Shown: positions 1 to 7,729 of the stretch, one piece after another
Layout of the letters: each line of letters starts with the position of its first letter
Position numbering within the stretch: position 1 is the first letter of the stretch
Assembly: GCA_026988195.1 (NCBI GenBank)
Contig: JALSLS010000494.1
Span: 1-26,403, forward strand
Direction: 5' to 3'
From: Methylomonas sp.
GTDB taxonomy: Bacteria > Pseudomonadota > Gammaproteobacteria > Methylococcales > Methylomonadaceae
Length of the DNA: 26,403 nt
Translations under genes and position numbers: made by a program
Notes under the pieces: model-generated
Seen by the model: only the letters and a program-made list of their open reading frames with translations
What the model was told of the DNA's origin: nothing
The model's database searches: none

Positions 1-1023
1 CAAAACCTTAACCAATTAGTATCTCCCCTTATTGCATTAAAAATGCAACGTAAAGCATTATCATCAGTTTTACAACAAAAACTCTTTGCTCATTATCAGT
101 TTTTAAATATCAAAGGGGCATCAAAAAATTTAACTGATATTTTTAAGCACACTTCACAGCTTATTCCTCCTGCGGGGTCTGGGGAATGTGCTGCGCCAAA
201 GCTATTACAATACGCGTTTAAACAAGGCTTAAAACCTTTGGCAATGGCTGAATTTTGGTGGGGAGCATCACCAAAATCAGAAATGAAAAAGCATCTAAAT
301 TTCTATAATGCATGTCATGGAAAATGCCAACCTATTTTAAAGCATATGCTTGATGGGATTGAAATGGATAAAAACCCATTATTAAATAATCCAGCTGAAA
401 AGATGTCTATTGATATTGTTTATGAAGATAAAGATATACTGGTTATTAACAAACCTTCAGGGCTTTTATCTGTCCCTGGAACAAATATTCAAGACTCTGT
501 CTATTCACGTATCAAAAAACTTTACCCTAAAGCAACAGGCCCTATTATTGTTCATAGATTAGATATGTCTACTTCGGGAATTATACTTATTGCTTTAAAT
601 AAACAAGCTCATAAAAACTTACAAAAACAATTTATTAATCGCACGATAAAAAAGCGCTATGTAGCGCTATTAGATGGATTGCTACCGCATGATAAAGGTA
701 CGATAGAGCTACCTCTTAGGGTTGACTTAGATGATAGGCCTCGGCAATTAGTTTGCTATCAGCACGGTAAAGTGGCTACCACGCAGTGGGAGGTCATCAA
801 CCGAAAACACAACCAAACTAAAGTTTTTTTCTATCCATTAACCGGGCGAACACATCAGTTACGAGTACATTCAGCACACTTAAAGGGCTTAAACACCCCA
901 ATTATCGGTGATGATTTATATGGCAATAAAGCTAACCGCTTACATCTACATGCTGAGTATATTGAATTTAGCCACCCTATCTCCAAACAACTAATGCACT
1001 ATCAAATTGAGGCTGATTTTTAA
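1..1023 (+). CDS. RluA-family 23S rRNA/tRNA pseudouridine synthase, 5' end outside window
   Basis: This enzyme isomerises uridine to pseudouridine in structured RNA. The reading frame is open from base 1 and continues in frame into the first ATG at base 43, so the gene almost certainly begins upstream of the window. From that Met, residues 1-115 form an N-terminal extension with a helical start and the motifs PPAGSGECAAPKLLQYA and FWWGASPKSE, typical of the long RluA-like proteins of gammaproteobacteria. Residues about 122-326 are the catalytic domain. They contain DILVINKPSGLLSVPG, the catalytic-Asp motif HRLDMSTSG (Asp codon at 562-564) and the C-terminal GRTHQLRVH motif. The RNA target cannot be read from the sequence. 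It converges on the Na/Pi cotransporter gene 46 bases away, with no clear terminator hairpin between them. Confidence 0.93.
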   Translation, partial: QNLNQLVSPLIALKMQRKALSSVLQQKLFAHYQFLNIKGASKNLTDIFKHTSQLIPPAGSGECAAPKLLQYAFKQGLKPLAMAEFWWGASPKSEMKKHLNFYNACHGKCQPILKHMLDGIEMDKNPLLNNPAEKMSIDIVYEDKDILVINKPSGLLSVPGTNIQDSVYSRIKKLYPKATGPIIVHRLDMSTSGIILIALNKQAHKNLQKQFINRTIKKRYVALLDGLLPHDKGTIELPLRVDLDDRPRQLVCYQHGKVATTQWEVINRKHNQTKVFFYPLTGRTHQLRVHSAHLKGLNTPIIGDDLYGNKANRLHLHAEYIEFSHPISKQLMHYQIEADF

Positions 1024-1069
1024 AACAGCTGTATGGCTTTATGAGCGAGAATTAAAAAAACCTTACTCC

Positions 1070-2713
1070 TTAATCCATGGCTTGCCTTGTCCAAAATTGA
1101 TTAACGGCTTTATAAAAAGCTTTGCAGGAAGTATGAATTTCTTTATTGGCGTTTAATAGGGTCGATAAATCCAGGCTATTAAATTTTGTATGGGAAGCAT
1201 CTGTGTATAAGCCACTATTGTATGATTTATAGAAGTTATCGATAGAATGGTGTAAATCATCCATTTCTTCTTTAAAAAATTCGATTTCGTGTCTATGGTC
1301 AAATAATGAAAATATTTTCTGGTAAAATTTATTAACTAGCTTTAACTGCTCATCAAACCTGCGTTTAATGAGCGCATTATCGTGACCAATAAAGTTAACT
1401 AGGTCATCATTAATATCCTTTAGACATTTTGCGGAAAAGACTGCGTGCCTTGCAGAATTAATCAGTAAATCAATATCTCCTGCAGCTGCATTATCTATAC
1501 GTTGCGTTTGAATTTCCAGACTGTATTTAAATATTTTCCCTTCTAAAACTTTTATAGATTCATAATGTTCTAACTTACTCATTCTCATTATTTTAGGAAA
1601 AGATTGAGGATGTGAAAATTTTAATTTATTAAAAGACGAATCAATAGAAAGGTAACGAAAATTTAAGTAGGCAACAAGATGAATTAAATGCAAGCACTCT
1701 TTAGCTAGTGCTTCTATCGCTACATCAGTAATATTACTGGGTACATTTGAAATATAATGGCAAATACTTTTTTGTTCATCATTTATCAAAGATTCCAGAA
1801 ATTTTGTAAATTGCGATATAAAGGGAAGGAACAGAATAATACCCGCCAGATTAAATAAACTGTGAAAAGCAACTAAAGAAAAAAGAGGGTCAGTGATTGT
1901 TAACCATTTAATAAATTCCAGTAATTGATACAAAAATATAAATGCTATAGTACCGATGGTAAAGTTAAATAAAATATGAGCCATAGCAACTCGGCGTTTT
2001 GCAACTGCACCCTGTAGACTACCAATAAAAACAGTGCTGGTAGTCCCTAGGTCTGCACCTATAATTAATGCTACTGACATAGGCAGAGTTATAATCTCAG
2101 CATTCAGCGCACTCAATGTGATCATCATGGCTGCGGAACTTGATTGGATGATAATGGTTAAAATCACACCAACCACTAAAAAGATAAAAAGGGGATAATC
2201 ACTGAGTAGTTTCATATCAGCATAATTTGAAAGCAGAGCTACGCTATCTTTCATAAAGCTCAGACCCATAAGCAGCATTGACAAGCTAAATAATAACTGA
2301 GAGAACAGTTGTAGTCGGCCTTTAAAAACAGCTAATCCTATACTACCCACGGCAAGTATAGGCATAGTTACAACTGCCAAGTTAAGCTTAAAACCTATAG
2401 TAGCAACAATCCAGCCAGTCAATGTTGTACCTAAGTTAGCCCCTAAAACCACACCAATTGCACTCATCAAAGGGATAAGGTTAGTACCCACTAAAGCCAG
2501 AATAATAAGGCTTACCAAAGAACTACTTTGGACGATGACTGTAGCAATAATACCGCTAAAAACTGACAGTATTGGATTATGTGTCGTGCGACGTAAAAAA
2601 AGTTTGAAATTTTTTCCAGCTAAGTGCTTAAGACTAAATTCAAGCTGTCTCATGCCAAACAGAAATATGCCCAGCCCTGCTAACAGTGTCCAGAAGTCAA
2701 AATAATCAGTCAT
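1070..2713 (-). CDS. Na+/phosphate cotransporter with C-terminal PhoU-like domain
   Basis: This is probably an inner-membrane sodium-driven phosphate transporter of the NptA/YjbB (SLC34-like, PF02690) family. The N-terminal ~305 residues are very hydrophobic and show the family's internal duplication: two QSSS motifs (residues 62-65 and 190-193), each followed by a glycine motif (GANLGTT at 91-97 and GADLGTT at 219-225). Residues ~310-547 are hydrophilic and helical, consistent with the PhoU-like domain often fused in bacterial members. At 547 aa the protein is full length for that architecture. It may be co-transcribed with the 166-aa gene 58 bases upstream. No PHO box or regulator is evident. 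Physiological direction (uptake or export) is not determinable. Confidence 0.93.
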   Translation of the reverse strand: MTDYFDFWTLLAGLGIFLFGMRQLEFSLKHLAGKNFKLFLRRTTHNPILSVFSGIIATVIVQSSSLVSLIILALVGTNLIPLMSAIGVVLGANLGTTLTGWIVATIGFKLNLAVVTMPILAVGSIGLAVFKGRLQLFSQLLFSLSMLLMGLSFMKDSVALLSNYADMKLLSDYPLFIFLVVGVILTIIIQSSSAAMMITLSALNAEIITLPMSVALIIGADLGTTSTVFIGSLQGAVAKRRVAMAHILFNFTIGTIAFIFLYQLLEFIKWLTITDPLFSLVAFHSLFNLAGIILFLPFISQFTKFLESLINDEQKSICHYISNVPSNITDVAIEALAKECLHLIHLVAYLNFRYLSIDSSFNKLKFSHPQSFPKIMRMSKLEHYESIKVLEGKIFKYSLEIQTQRIDNAAAGDIDLLINSARHAVFSAKCLKDINDDLVNFIGHDNALIKRRFDEQLKLVNKFYQKIFSLFDHRHEIEFFKEEMDDLHHSIDNFYKSYNSGLYTDASHTKFNSLDLSTLLNANKEIHTSCKAFYKAVNQFWTRQAMD

Positions 2714-2771
2714 ATTTATGCACTAGCATTAAATAAAGTTAAAGGTTCTTGAATACGCCTTTTATCGTATT

Positions 2772-3272
2772 CTATATTAATGAACTGCTAACACCTACTA
2801 TTGATCGTTTTTTCTGTAAGGCCGCATCTTCAGATTGTGCATCTCTTAATACTTCTCGGTATGAACGGTTAACTTTTTCAGCATACTCAGTATTTTTCTT
2901 ATCTATCTTTTCTTCAATATCAGCTAGTGTTTTAATGGGTTCAGAATCATATCGTTTTTCAATTTCGTCGGCTAATTCTCTAAGGCTTTTAGCAATCATT
3001 AAAAGCTGTTCTGAGGAATGGTGTTTTTGTTCATTGAGTCCAAAACTTTTGGCAATTTCCTCGCCTAAATTGAAACCATAAATAACATTTTCCCCTTCCT
3101 TTTGTTGAAAGTCATATTCGATATAAATATCTAACGGATCTTGCGCCTTGTTATCAAATAAAACATTGGCACTCTCCAGTGTATATGCCAGGCCATCAAC
3201 AAACTGCATTCTGACACGTTCTATTTCTTCAAAAATAAAATCATCAGATAATCTTTTTACAATGTATTTCAT
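2772..3272 (-). CDS. Hypothetical protein, 166 aa, charged and helical
   Basis: I do not recognise this protein. It has no signal peptide, membrane segment or cysteine motif. The first ~70 residues look like a mixed alpha/beta domain. Residues ~80-150 are strongly charged and helix-prone, rich in E, K and D with leucine spacing, and could form a coiled coil. The tail is serine-rich. The plus-strand reading at 2749-3081 is its antisense shadow: this strand has the longer frame and a conventional acidic, soluble composition. It lies directly upstream of the Na/Pi cotransporter in the same direction, so co-transcription is possible, but that gives no functional assignment. Confidence 0.7.
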   Translation of the reverse strand: MKYIVKRLSDDFIFEEIERVRMQFVDGLAYTLESANVLFDNKAQDPLDIYIEYDFQQKEGENVIYGFNLGEEIAKSFGLNEQKHHSSEQLLMIAKSLRELADEIEKRYDSEPIKTLADIEEKIDKKNTEYAEKVNRSYREVLRDAQSEDAALQKKRSIVGVSSSLI

Positions 3273-3561
3273 TCTTTCACCAATCAGTACTAAAATGAGT
3301 TTACGCCGCTACAGGCGTATATTAACTAAGGAACGTGTATGGAATAACTTCCCGATATCTAACGTACAAGTTGAATCATAACAGATATACTTTGGGTGTT
3401 TTATTACCCAATACTTAATACTAGGTACAAAGCGTATTACCTCGTGATACCTGGTCATATAAAAAACATCATCTCAATTCAATGTTCCAGCAACAATACA
3501 CTATGAAACTAATTAAAATAAGCTTAATATAAGCCTTTTATAGCCAAATAAGGAGAATATT
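3273..3561. other. Intergenic region with short hairpins and a half copy of repeat A
   Basis: This divergent region separates the 166-aa gene from the DUF1289-like operon. It holds a 6-bp-stem hairpin at 3302-3319 (TACGCC/GGCGTA), the single-arm repeat A copy at 3327-3375, and a weaker stem at 3392-3411 (TTGGGT/ACCCAA). Promoters for both flanking units should lie here, but I see no convincing -35/-10 pair. The last bases carry the AAGGAG ribosome-binding site of the next gene. Confidence 0.5.
3327..3375 (+). repeat. Repeat A, copy A3 (single arm)
   Basis: The sequence TAAGGAACGTGTATGGAATA followed by ACTTCCCGA is identical to the left arm of copy A2, and matches A1 apart from A1's first few bases. 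After about 28 bases it diverges (ATATCTAACGTACAAG), resembling a mixture of the left and right arms seen in A1 and A2. No second arm is present, so this is a solo or decayed copy that cannot form the full hairpin. Confidence 0.8.
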
Positions 3562-3771
3562 ATGAAATTTAACCCTTGCGTACCAGGTGAGTGTACAGAA
3601 GATGGCTCTCACTGTCTGGGCTGTGGAAGATCTCATCAAGAAATTGCAGAAACTAAGCAGTTAGTCAAAAATATCGTTGGCTTTGTTCAAAAGCAAGGGT
3701 ATGAAAATATTGATGAATTTTCTAAATTTATAACTGAAAATATCAAAAAAAAATTACAAGAAATTTCTTAA
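3562..3771 (+). CDS. Small four-cysteine protein, DUF1289-like
   Basis: This is a 69-aa protein whose first 21 residues carry a compact cysteine cluster, NPCVPGECTEDGSHCLGCGR, with Cys at 6, 11, 18 and 21. The spacing resembles the DUF1289 (PF06945) family, small proteins presumed to bind zinc or an Fe-S centre. The remainder is helical and lysine-rich. A strong ribosome-binding site (AAGGAG, 3550-3555) sets the start. It is the first gene of a closely spaced unit with a nitroreductase and a carbonic anhydrase (25-base gaps). The function of the family is unknown, so metal binding is an inference from the cysteines only. Confidence 0.8.
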   Translation: MKFNPCVPGECTEDGSHCLGCGRSHQEIAETKQLVKNIVGFVQKQGYENIDEFSKFITENIKKKLQEIS

Positions 3772-3796
3772 ATCTATCCAGTTGTTAATAAAAATA

Positions 3797-4399
3797 ATGG
3801 AAACTAAAGACGCTATAACATCACGCCGTTCAGTTAAGTCTTTTGACCCCGATCATAAAATAACTGATAAAGAATTAAACCAAATACTTTCACTTGCCGC
3901 TTTGTCCCCTACCGCTTTTAACATCCAGAATTGGCGCTTTGTATTGGTAAAAAATCCAGAGCTAAGAAAGGCTATTCGCCAAGTAGCCTGGGACCAAGCT
4001 CAAGTCACAGAGAGTTCTGCTTTAATTGTTCTATGTGCTGATTTAAAAGCATGGGAAAAACAACCTATTCGGTACTGGCAAAATGCCCCTAAAGCCGTAC
4101 AAGAGTTTATATTGCCCGCCATTGATGATTATTATCGTGATAAAGATAGCATCCAAAGAGATGAGGCCATGCGTTCATGTGGAATTGCCGCTCAAACGAT
4201 TATGTTAACGGCTAAATCAATGGGTTATGACTCCTGCCCTATGAATGGTTTTGATTTTTCTGCAGTGGCTAAACTTATTAAACTACCCGGTGACCATATT
4301 ATTTCAATGTTTATAGTGATTGGAAAAAAACTAGCCGATGCTTCACCACGAGCGGGTCAATTACCATTGGATCAAATAGTACTTGAAAACAGTTTTTAA
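3797..4399 (+). CDS. Nitroreductase-family FMN oxidoreductase
   Basis: This is a cytosolic FMN-dependent NAD(P)H oxidoreductase of the nitroreductase fold (PF00881). The N-terminal SRRSVKSF matches the FMN phosphate-binding RRSxRxF signature. The LSPTAFNIQNWRFVLV segment (about residues 36-51) corresponds to the flavin-contacting SPSxxNxQPW motif. The CGIAAQTIMLTAKSMGYDSC region (about 131-150) is the second conserved helix and glycine segment. The ATG at 3797 is preferred because it starts directly before METKDAITSRRS; an in-frame TTG at 3782 would add five residues. At 200 aa it is a normal length. The substrate is not predictable. It lies in the same unit as the DUF1289-like gene and the carbonic anhydrase. 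Confidence 0.9.
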   Translation: METKDAITSRRSVKSFDPDHKITDKELNQILSLAALSPTAFNIQNWRFVLVKNPELRKAIRQVAWDQAQVTESSALIVLCADLKAWEKQPIRYWQNAPKAVQEFILPAIDDYYRDKDSIQRDEAMRSCGIAAQTIMLTAKSMGYDSCPMNGFDFSAVAKLIKLPGDHIISMFIVIGKKLADASPRAGQLPLDQIVLENSF

Positions 4400-4424
4400 A
4401 ATGGGTATTTAAAAGGAATAAGTT

Positions 4425-5075
4425 ATGAATAAATTTCAACGCCGAAAATTAAATTCACTGTTTAAAAACAATAAAGCTTGGGCTGAAAAGATGACCCAAG
4501 AAGACCCTAATTTTTTCTCTCACCTTTCAAAACAACAACACCCTGATTATTTATGGATTGGCTGCTCTGATAGTCGAGTTCCAGCCAATCAAGTGATTGA
4601 TTTAAAGCCAGGGGAAGTTTTTGTTCATCGAAATATAGCCAATGTTGTTGTTCATACTGACTTGAATTGTTTATCTGTCATTCAATATGCAGTTAATGTT
4701 CTTGAAGTTCAACATATTATTGTTTGTGGTCACTATGGCTGTGGCGGCGTTAAAGCTGCATTTGAAGGCCATGAACATGGCCTTATTGATAATTGGTTAC
4801 GACATATCAAAGATGTTTATCGTTTGCATAAGAATGAAATTGATGCAGAAGCTACAGAGCAAAAAAGAATCAACTTACTCTGTGAAAAAAACGTTATTGA
4901 GCAAGTCGCTAATGTCTGTCACACTTCCATTGTACAAAGAGCCTGGAAAAAAAATAAAGACCTGACCGTACATGGCTGGATTTATTCAATTGAAGATGGT
5001 CTTTTAAAAGCTCTCGGTACTGAAATAAGTGAATCAGACCAGATTAATGAAATACATATGTTAAAGGGTAATTAG
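4425..5075 (+). CDS. can: Beta-class carbonic anhydrase
   Basis: This zinc enzyme interconverts CO2 and bicarbonate in the cytosol, supplying bicarbonate to carboxylases. The complete beta-class active site is visible: Cys47, Asp49 and Arg51 in WIGCSDSRVPANQV, and His103 and Cys106 in VCGHYGCGGVKAA. The zinc ligands are therefore Cys47, His103 and Cys106, with the Asp49-Arg51 dyad. HRNIAN and the GLIDNWLRHIKDV segment match the E. coli Can subfamily, and the length (216 aa) fits E. coli Can (about 220 aa). A good ribosome-binding site (AAGGA) precedes the ATG. It is the last gene of a three-gene unit that ends at repeat copy A1. Confidence 0.97.
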   Translation: MNKFQRRKLNSLFKNNKAWAEKMTQEDPNFFSHLSKQQHPDYLWIGCSDSRVPANQVIDLKPGEVFVHRNIANVVVHTDLNCLSVIQYAVNVLEVQHIIVCGHYGCGGVKAAFEGHEHGLIDNWLRHIKDVYRLHKNEIDAEATEQKRINLLCEKNVIEQVANVCHTSIVQRAWKKNKDLTVHGWIYSIEDGLLKALGTEISESDQINEIHMLKGN

Positions 5076-5138
5076 GAGCCTGCATTCTCACTCACAACTC
5101 ATGTATAATCACTGCTCTACCCCCAGAATTGTAAAACT

Positions 5139-5303
5139 TAGGGGCGTGTATGGAATAACTTCCCGAAATTATAACGTAGGATTTTTGTTTCAGATGGAAT
5201 GATCTCATGAGGCGCATAGCAAGCTACGCAACGAATGAGACCATTTCATCTGGAGCAAAAAGACAAGTTAGAAATCGGGAAGTTGTTTCATCCACGTTCC
5301 TTA
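5139..5303 (+). repeat. Repeat A, copy A1 (full imperfect palindrome, ~165 bp)
   Basis: The element begins TAGGGGCGTGTATGG and ends CCACGTTCCTTA. Its two halves are imperfect reverse complements: ACTTCCCGA near the left end pairs with TCGGGAAGT near the right, and CAGATGGAATGATCTCAT pairs with ATGAGACCATTTCATCTG. The apex (5211-5232) is a separate hairpin, GGCGCATAGCAAGCTACGCA, also found in repeat B. No coding capacity and no clear target duplication beyond TA are visible. It sits between can and the zeta-like gene and could terminate transcription from either side. Confidence 0.85.
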
Positions 5304-5326
5304 TAATATTATTCTGGTACAGTGAT

Positions 5327-5332
5327 TATAAT
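5327..5332 (+). promoter_or_regulatory. Candidate -10 box of the zeta/Fic-like gene
   Basis: A consensus TATAAT lies 12-17 bases before the ATG at 5344, just outside repeat A1. A second TATAAT occurs at 5302-5307, at the outer edge of the repeat. No well-spaced -35 is visible, and the gene has no recognisable ribosome-binding site. A start from this -10 would give a nearly leaderless message. This is a weak call. Confidence 0.25.
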
Positions 5333-5343
5333 ATGAATATTTA

Positions 5344-7515
5344 ATGAATAATATCCCTTCCCATACCACTGATTTTGAACAACTTACTAAGCTAAGAACG
5401 GCTCTCGCTATTTCTCAGGGTATTAAATTACTTTCCACCCTAAGAAAAGAGTCTGAAGCGACTGTTTCTCATGATCAAGTAAAACGTGTTACCTATTTAA
5501 CTGAATTATTTACCCGTATTCATCGAGAAATTTTTCATGACTGGAAAAAACAAGCCACGGCTAATCATCGCCCTGGAGTCATGATAGAGAATAAAAAACG
5601 CATTCGATTTCGACTCACTATTGAACAACTCGTTCTTGATACTGATGAAAATAGTGATACCGCTATTTTTGATAATAATGGCTTCATTATTAACACCGGC
5701 AATATTGCAGAAAGGTTAGCAAAATTTTACCTGGAAATGCGTCAAATTCGCCCCTATTCATACGGAAATAGAATTACCTTAGATTTTTTTCTAACGGCCT
5801 TAGGAAAATTACCGGCCTTTAAAAGTGTATATGAACAAGGCATAGATTTTAGACGACTAGAAGCCTCGGATACCTTAGCTCTACATGATTTAGATAGTGA
5901 TTTCAAATCAATCACCACTGCTTTTGAACATGCATTAGACCCTACTCGTTGCAATAGCCTGCAAAATAAAGCCAATGATTATGGGGTTTGGCCAGAAAAT
6001 AAAATCTTTATCTCGGGCGTACCTTTTCTTTCTCATACCACTGAACAAGGTGTTGTATGCCTAGTTTTAGTTAATGGAGGCATAGTTCCTCTTGATACGA
6101 TCAAAGATAAAATTTTTGAAGTAGGTAAACAATTTGCTGATAACCCAGTTAAAGCTTCTGAACATATTATTGGCTACCTACCAGGAACACAAGCTTTAAG
6201 AGTTGCCGAAAAAACAGATATTGATGGAATCAGCATTAGCCCTGATGAAACTCCCCCCTTATTTTGTTTGGATATCAATATGCTTACCAGTTTGCGCTCA
6301 CCCAGCCATACTGAGTTGTTAGAACTGATCAAACAATGTGAAAGTGATGATAAATACGCTATTTTTGAACTCGCCAACAATATAGAATTAAAAACCAAAC
6401 TTCTAAATGCCGCTAAAGGTGATGATCGTTTAATTAGATCCGTTGAAATTGCTTATAACCGGTTGAGTAAAATCAGCAAAAAACTTGATGATGCCTTATC
6501 ATCAATTTTTGAAGGCAAGAAAACAGCCACACACCCACAATTATTTATGAGCATGGGCGGTGCCGGTGCCGGTAAAACAGCAGTTGAAGAAATTGCCGAG
6601 GCTTGTTGTGGTGATAATTTTGTTATTGCTTCTTTAGATGAATTCAGAAAAATAAGTGATTTATACACGGTATTGACAGCGGCTAACCATCATAGTGATG
6701 ACTATGTATATGTGGAGCCGTTTGCTAACCGTTTGCGTCACATGGTCGCAGACCATGCAAAGAAAGAACGCATCAATATATTATATGATGGCACTTCAAT
6801 CCCCTACTCTCCTCGCTATTCTCGTATTGTTGCGCAATTTAAAGCATCAGGGTTTCAAACACAAATTACCGCTGTGGATGCTTTTATCGTTAAACCAGAA
6901 GGTCGTGAAGATGAGTTGCTCCGTTCAGCCGTTATTTGTAGTGTAAAAGCTCGTTTCGAACAAACCGGCCGTGCCTTGCCTTGGGTTGTGACAGTTGATA
7001 AACATATTAGAGCCCCCCAAGAGTTTCTTGCAGCCGTTGAAGACCAAAATTTAGAAAAAATCTCTTTATTTGCTAATGATGGAGAGAAGGATCGTCATTA
7101 TTTAGTCGCTGAAAGCTTTCAATTTACTGAGTTTGACATTCAAAAACTACATCAACATCAACTATCAAGTACATTAGCAGAGCATTTAACTAAGCTAATA
7201 CAAAACCATGATTACTCGGTTTTAAGGAAACTAGCATCAAGCACAAAAACAGATATTGATTTATTAATTGATAGAAACCCTGACTTTTCAGAAAACAATG
7301 TTGCTTATCAAGTTTATAACAGCCGTTTTGGAAACCGTGTTTTAGTTATTTACAACACAAGAAGACTCGTTGACTTTATAGAGAAAAGGCAATTAAACCC
7401 AAATGCATCTGGTGAATCGGGGCTATTACATAAGCCGGAAGCTTTAGCCTTTGATGTAGACCCTTTAGCGCCAAAACCTTGGGTTAAAAGGTTACAAGGC
7501 TCTTCAACTCACTAA
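5344..7515 (+). CDS. Zeta-toxin-like P-loop kinase with possible degenerate Fic-like N-terminus
   Basis: A 723-aa protein. Residues ~398-560 resemble the zeta toxin/P-loop kinase fold (PF06414). They have Walker A GGAGAGKT (405-412), then IASLDEFR (Asp432 and Arg435, where zeta proteins place their catalytic Asp and Arg), then LYDGTS (480-485). Zeta toxins phosphorylate UDP-N-acetylated amino sugars or related small molecules; the substrate here is unknown. The N-terminal region contains LAKFYLEMRQIRPYSYGNRI (about 125-144), which recalls the Fic helix and HPFxxGN motif, but Arg replaces the catalytic His, so AMPylation by the normal mechanism would not be expected. Residues 160-400 and 560-723 have no motif I know. 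No antitoxin-sized gene is adjacent. Repeat A copies flank the gene on both sides. The zeta assignment is fairly confident; the Fic-like part is tentative. Confidence 0.8.
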   Translation: MNNIPSHTTDFEQLTKLRTALAISQGIKLLSTLRKESEATVSHDQVKRVTYLTELFTRIHREIFHDWKKQATANHRPGVMIENKKRIRFRLTIEQLVLDTDENSDTAIFDNNGFIINTGNIAERLAKFYLEMRQIRPYSYGNRITLDFFLTALGKLPAFKSVYEQGIDFRRLEASDTLALHDLDSDFKSITTAFEHALDPTRCNSLQNKANDYGVWPENKIFISGVPFLSHTTEQGVVCLVLVNGGIVPLDTIKDKIFEVGKQFADNPVKASEHIIGYLPGTQALRVAEKTDIDGISISPDETPPLFCLDINMLTSLRSPSHTELLELIKQCESDDKYAIFELANNIELKTKLLNAAKGDDRLIRSVEIAYNRLSKISKKLDDALSSIFEGKKTATHPQLFMSMGGAGAGKTAVEEIAEACCGDNFVIASLDEFRKISDLYTVLTAANHHSDDYVYVEPFANRLRHMVADHAKKERINILYDGTSIPYSPRYSRIVAQFKASGFQTQITAVDAFIVKPEGREDELLRSAVICSVKARFEQTGRALPWVVTVDKHIRAPQEFLAAVEDQNLEKISLFANDGEKDRHYLVAESFQFTEFDIQKLHQHQLSSTLAEHLTKLIQNHDYSVLRKLASSTKTDIDLLIDRNPDFSENNVAYQVYNSRFGNRVLVIYNTRRLVDFIEKRQLNPNASGESGLLHKPEALAFDVDPLAPKPWVKRLQGSSTH

Positions 7516-7541
7516 ACAGTATTATGCAGTAACTATTCAGC

Positions 7542-7672
7542 TAAGGAACGTGTATGGAATAACTTCCCGAAATTATAACGTAGGGTTTTTGTTTCAAGTG
7601 GAATGAGATCATTCCATCTGGAGCAAAAAGACAAGTTAGAAACCGGGGAAGTTATTTCATGCACGTTCCTAA
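7542..7672 (+). repeat. Repeat A, copy A2 (short form, ~131 bp palindrome)
   Basis: The element begins TAAGGAACGTGTATGGAATA and ends GCACGTTCCTA. The left arm through GTTTCA is the same as A1 apart from the outermost bases and one change (AGGGTT against AGGATT). It lacks A1's apical insertion: the halves meet at GAATGAGATCATTC, giving a nearly continuous hairpin. It is in the same orientation as A1, so the two are direct repeats around the zeta-like gene, starting 27 bases after its stop codon. Confidence 0.85.
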
Positions 7673-7699
7673 GGCAACTAGCAAAAAATAACCCACCTT

Positions 7700-7721
7700 G
7701 CTGGTTTTAGTGCCAGCTTTT
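7700..7721 (+). terminator. Weak hairpin terminator after the zeta/Fic-like gene
   Basis: A five-base stem (GCTGG at 7700-7704, CCAGC at 7713-7717) with an eight-base loop is followed by TTTT. It lies between the converging zeta-like and UDP-glucose pyrophosphorylase genes, and on the minus strand a T-rich run follows some bases later. The stem is short, so this is tentative; repeat A2 next to it may be the stronger terminator. Confidence 0.35.
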
Positions 7722-7729
7722 CCCTCTCC

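Noticed and set aside
2749..3081. 110-codon plus-strand frame opposite the 166-aa gene
   Set aside because: Serine- and phenylalanine-rich composition typical of an antisense shadow, with no ribosome-binding site; the minus-strand frame is longer and acidic/soluble as expected for a real protein.
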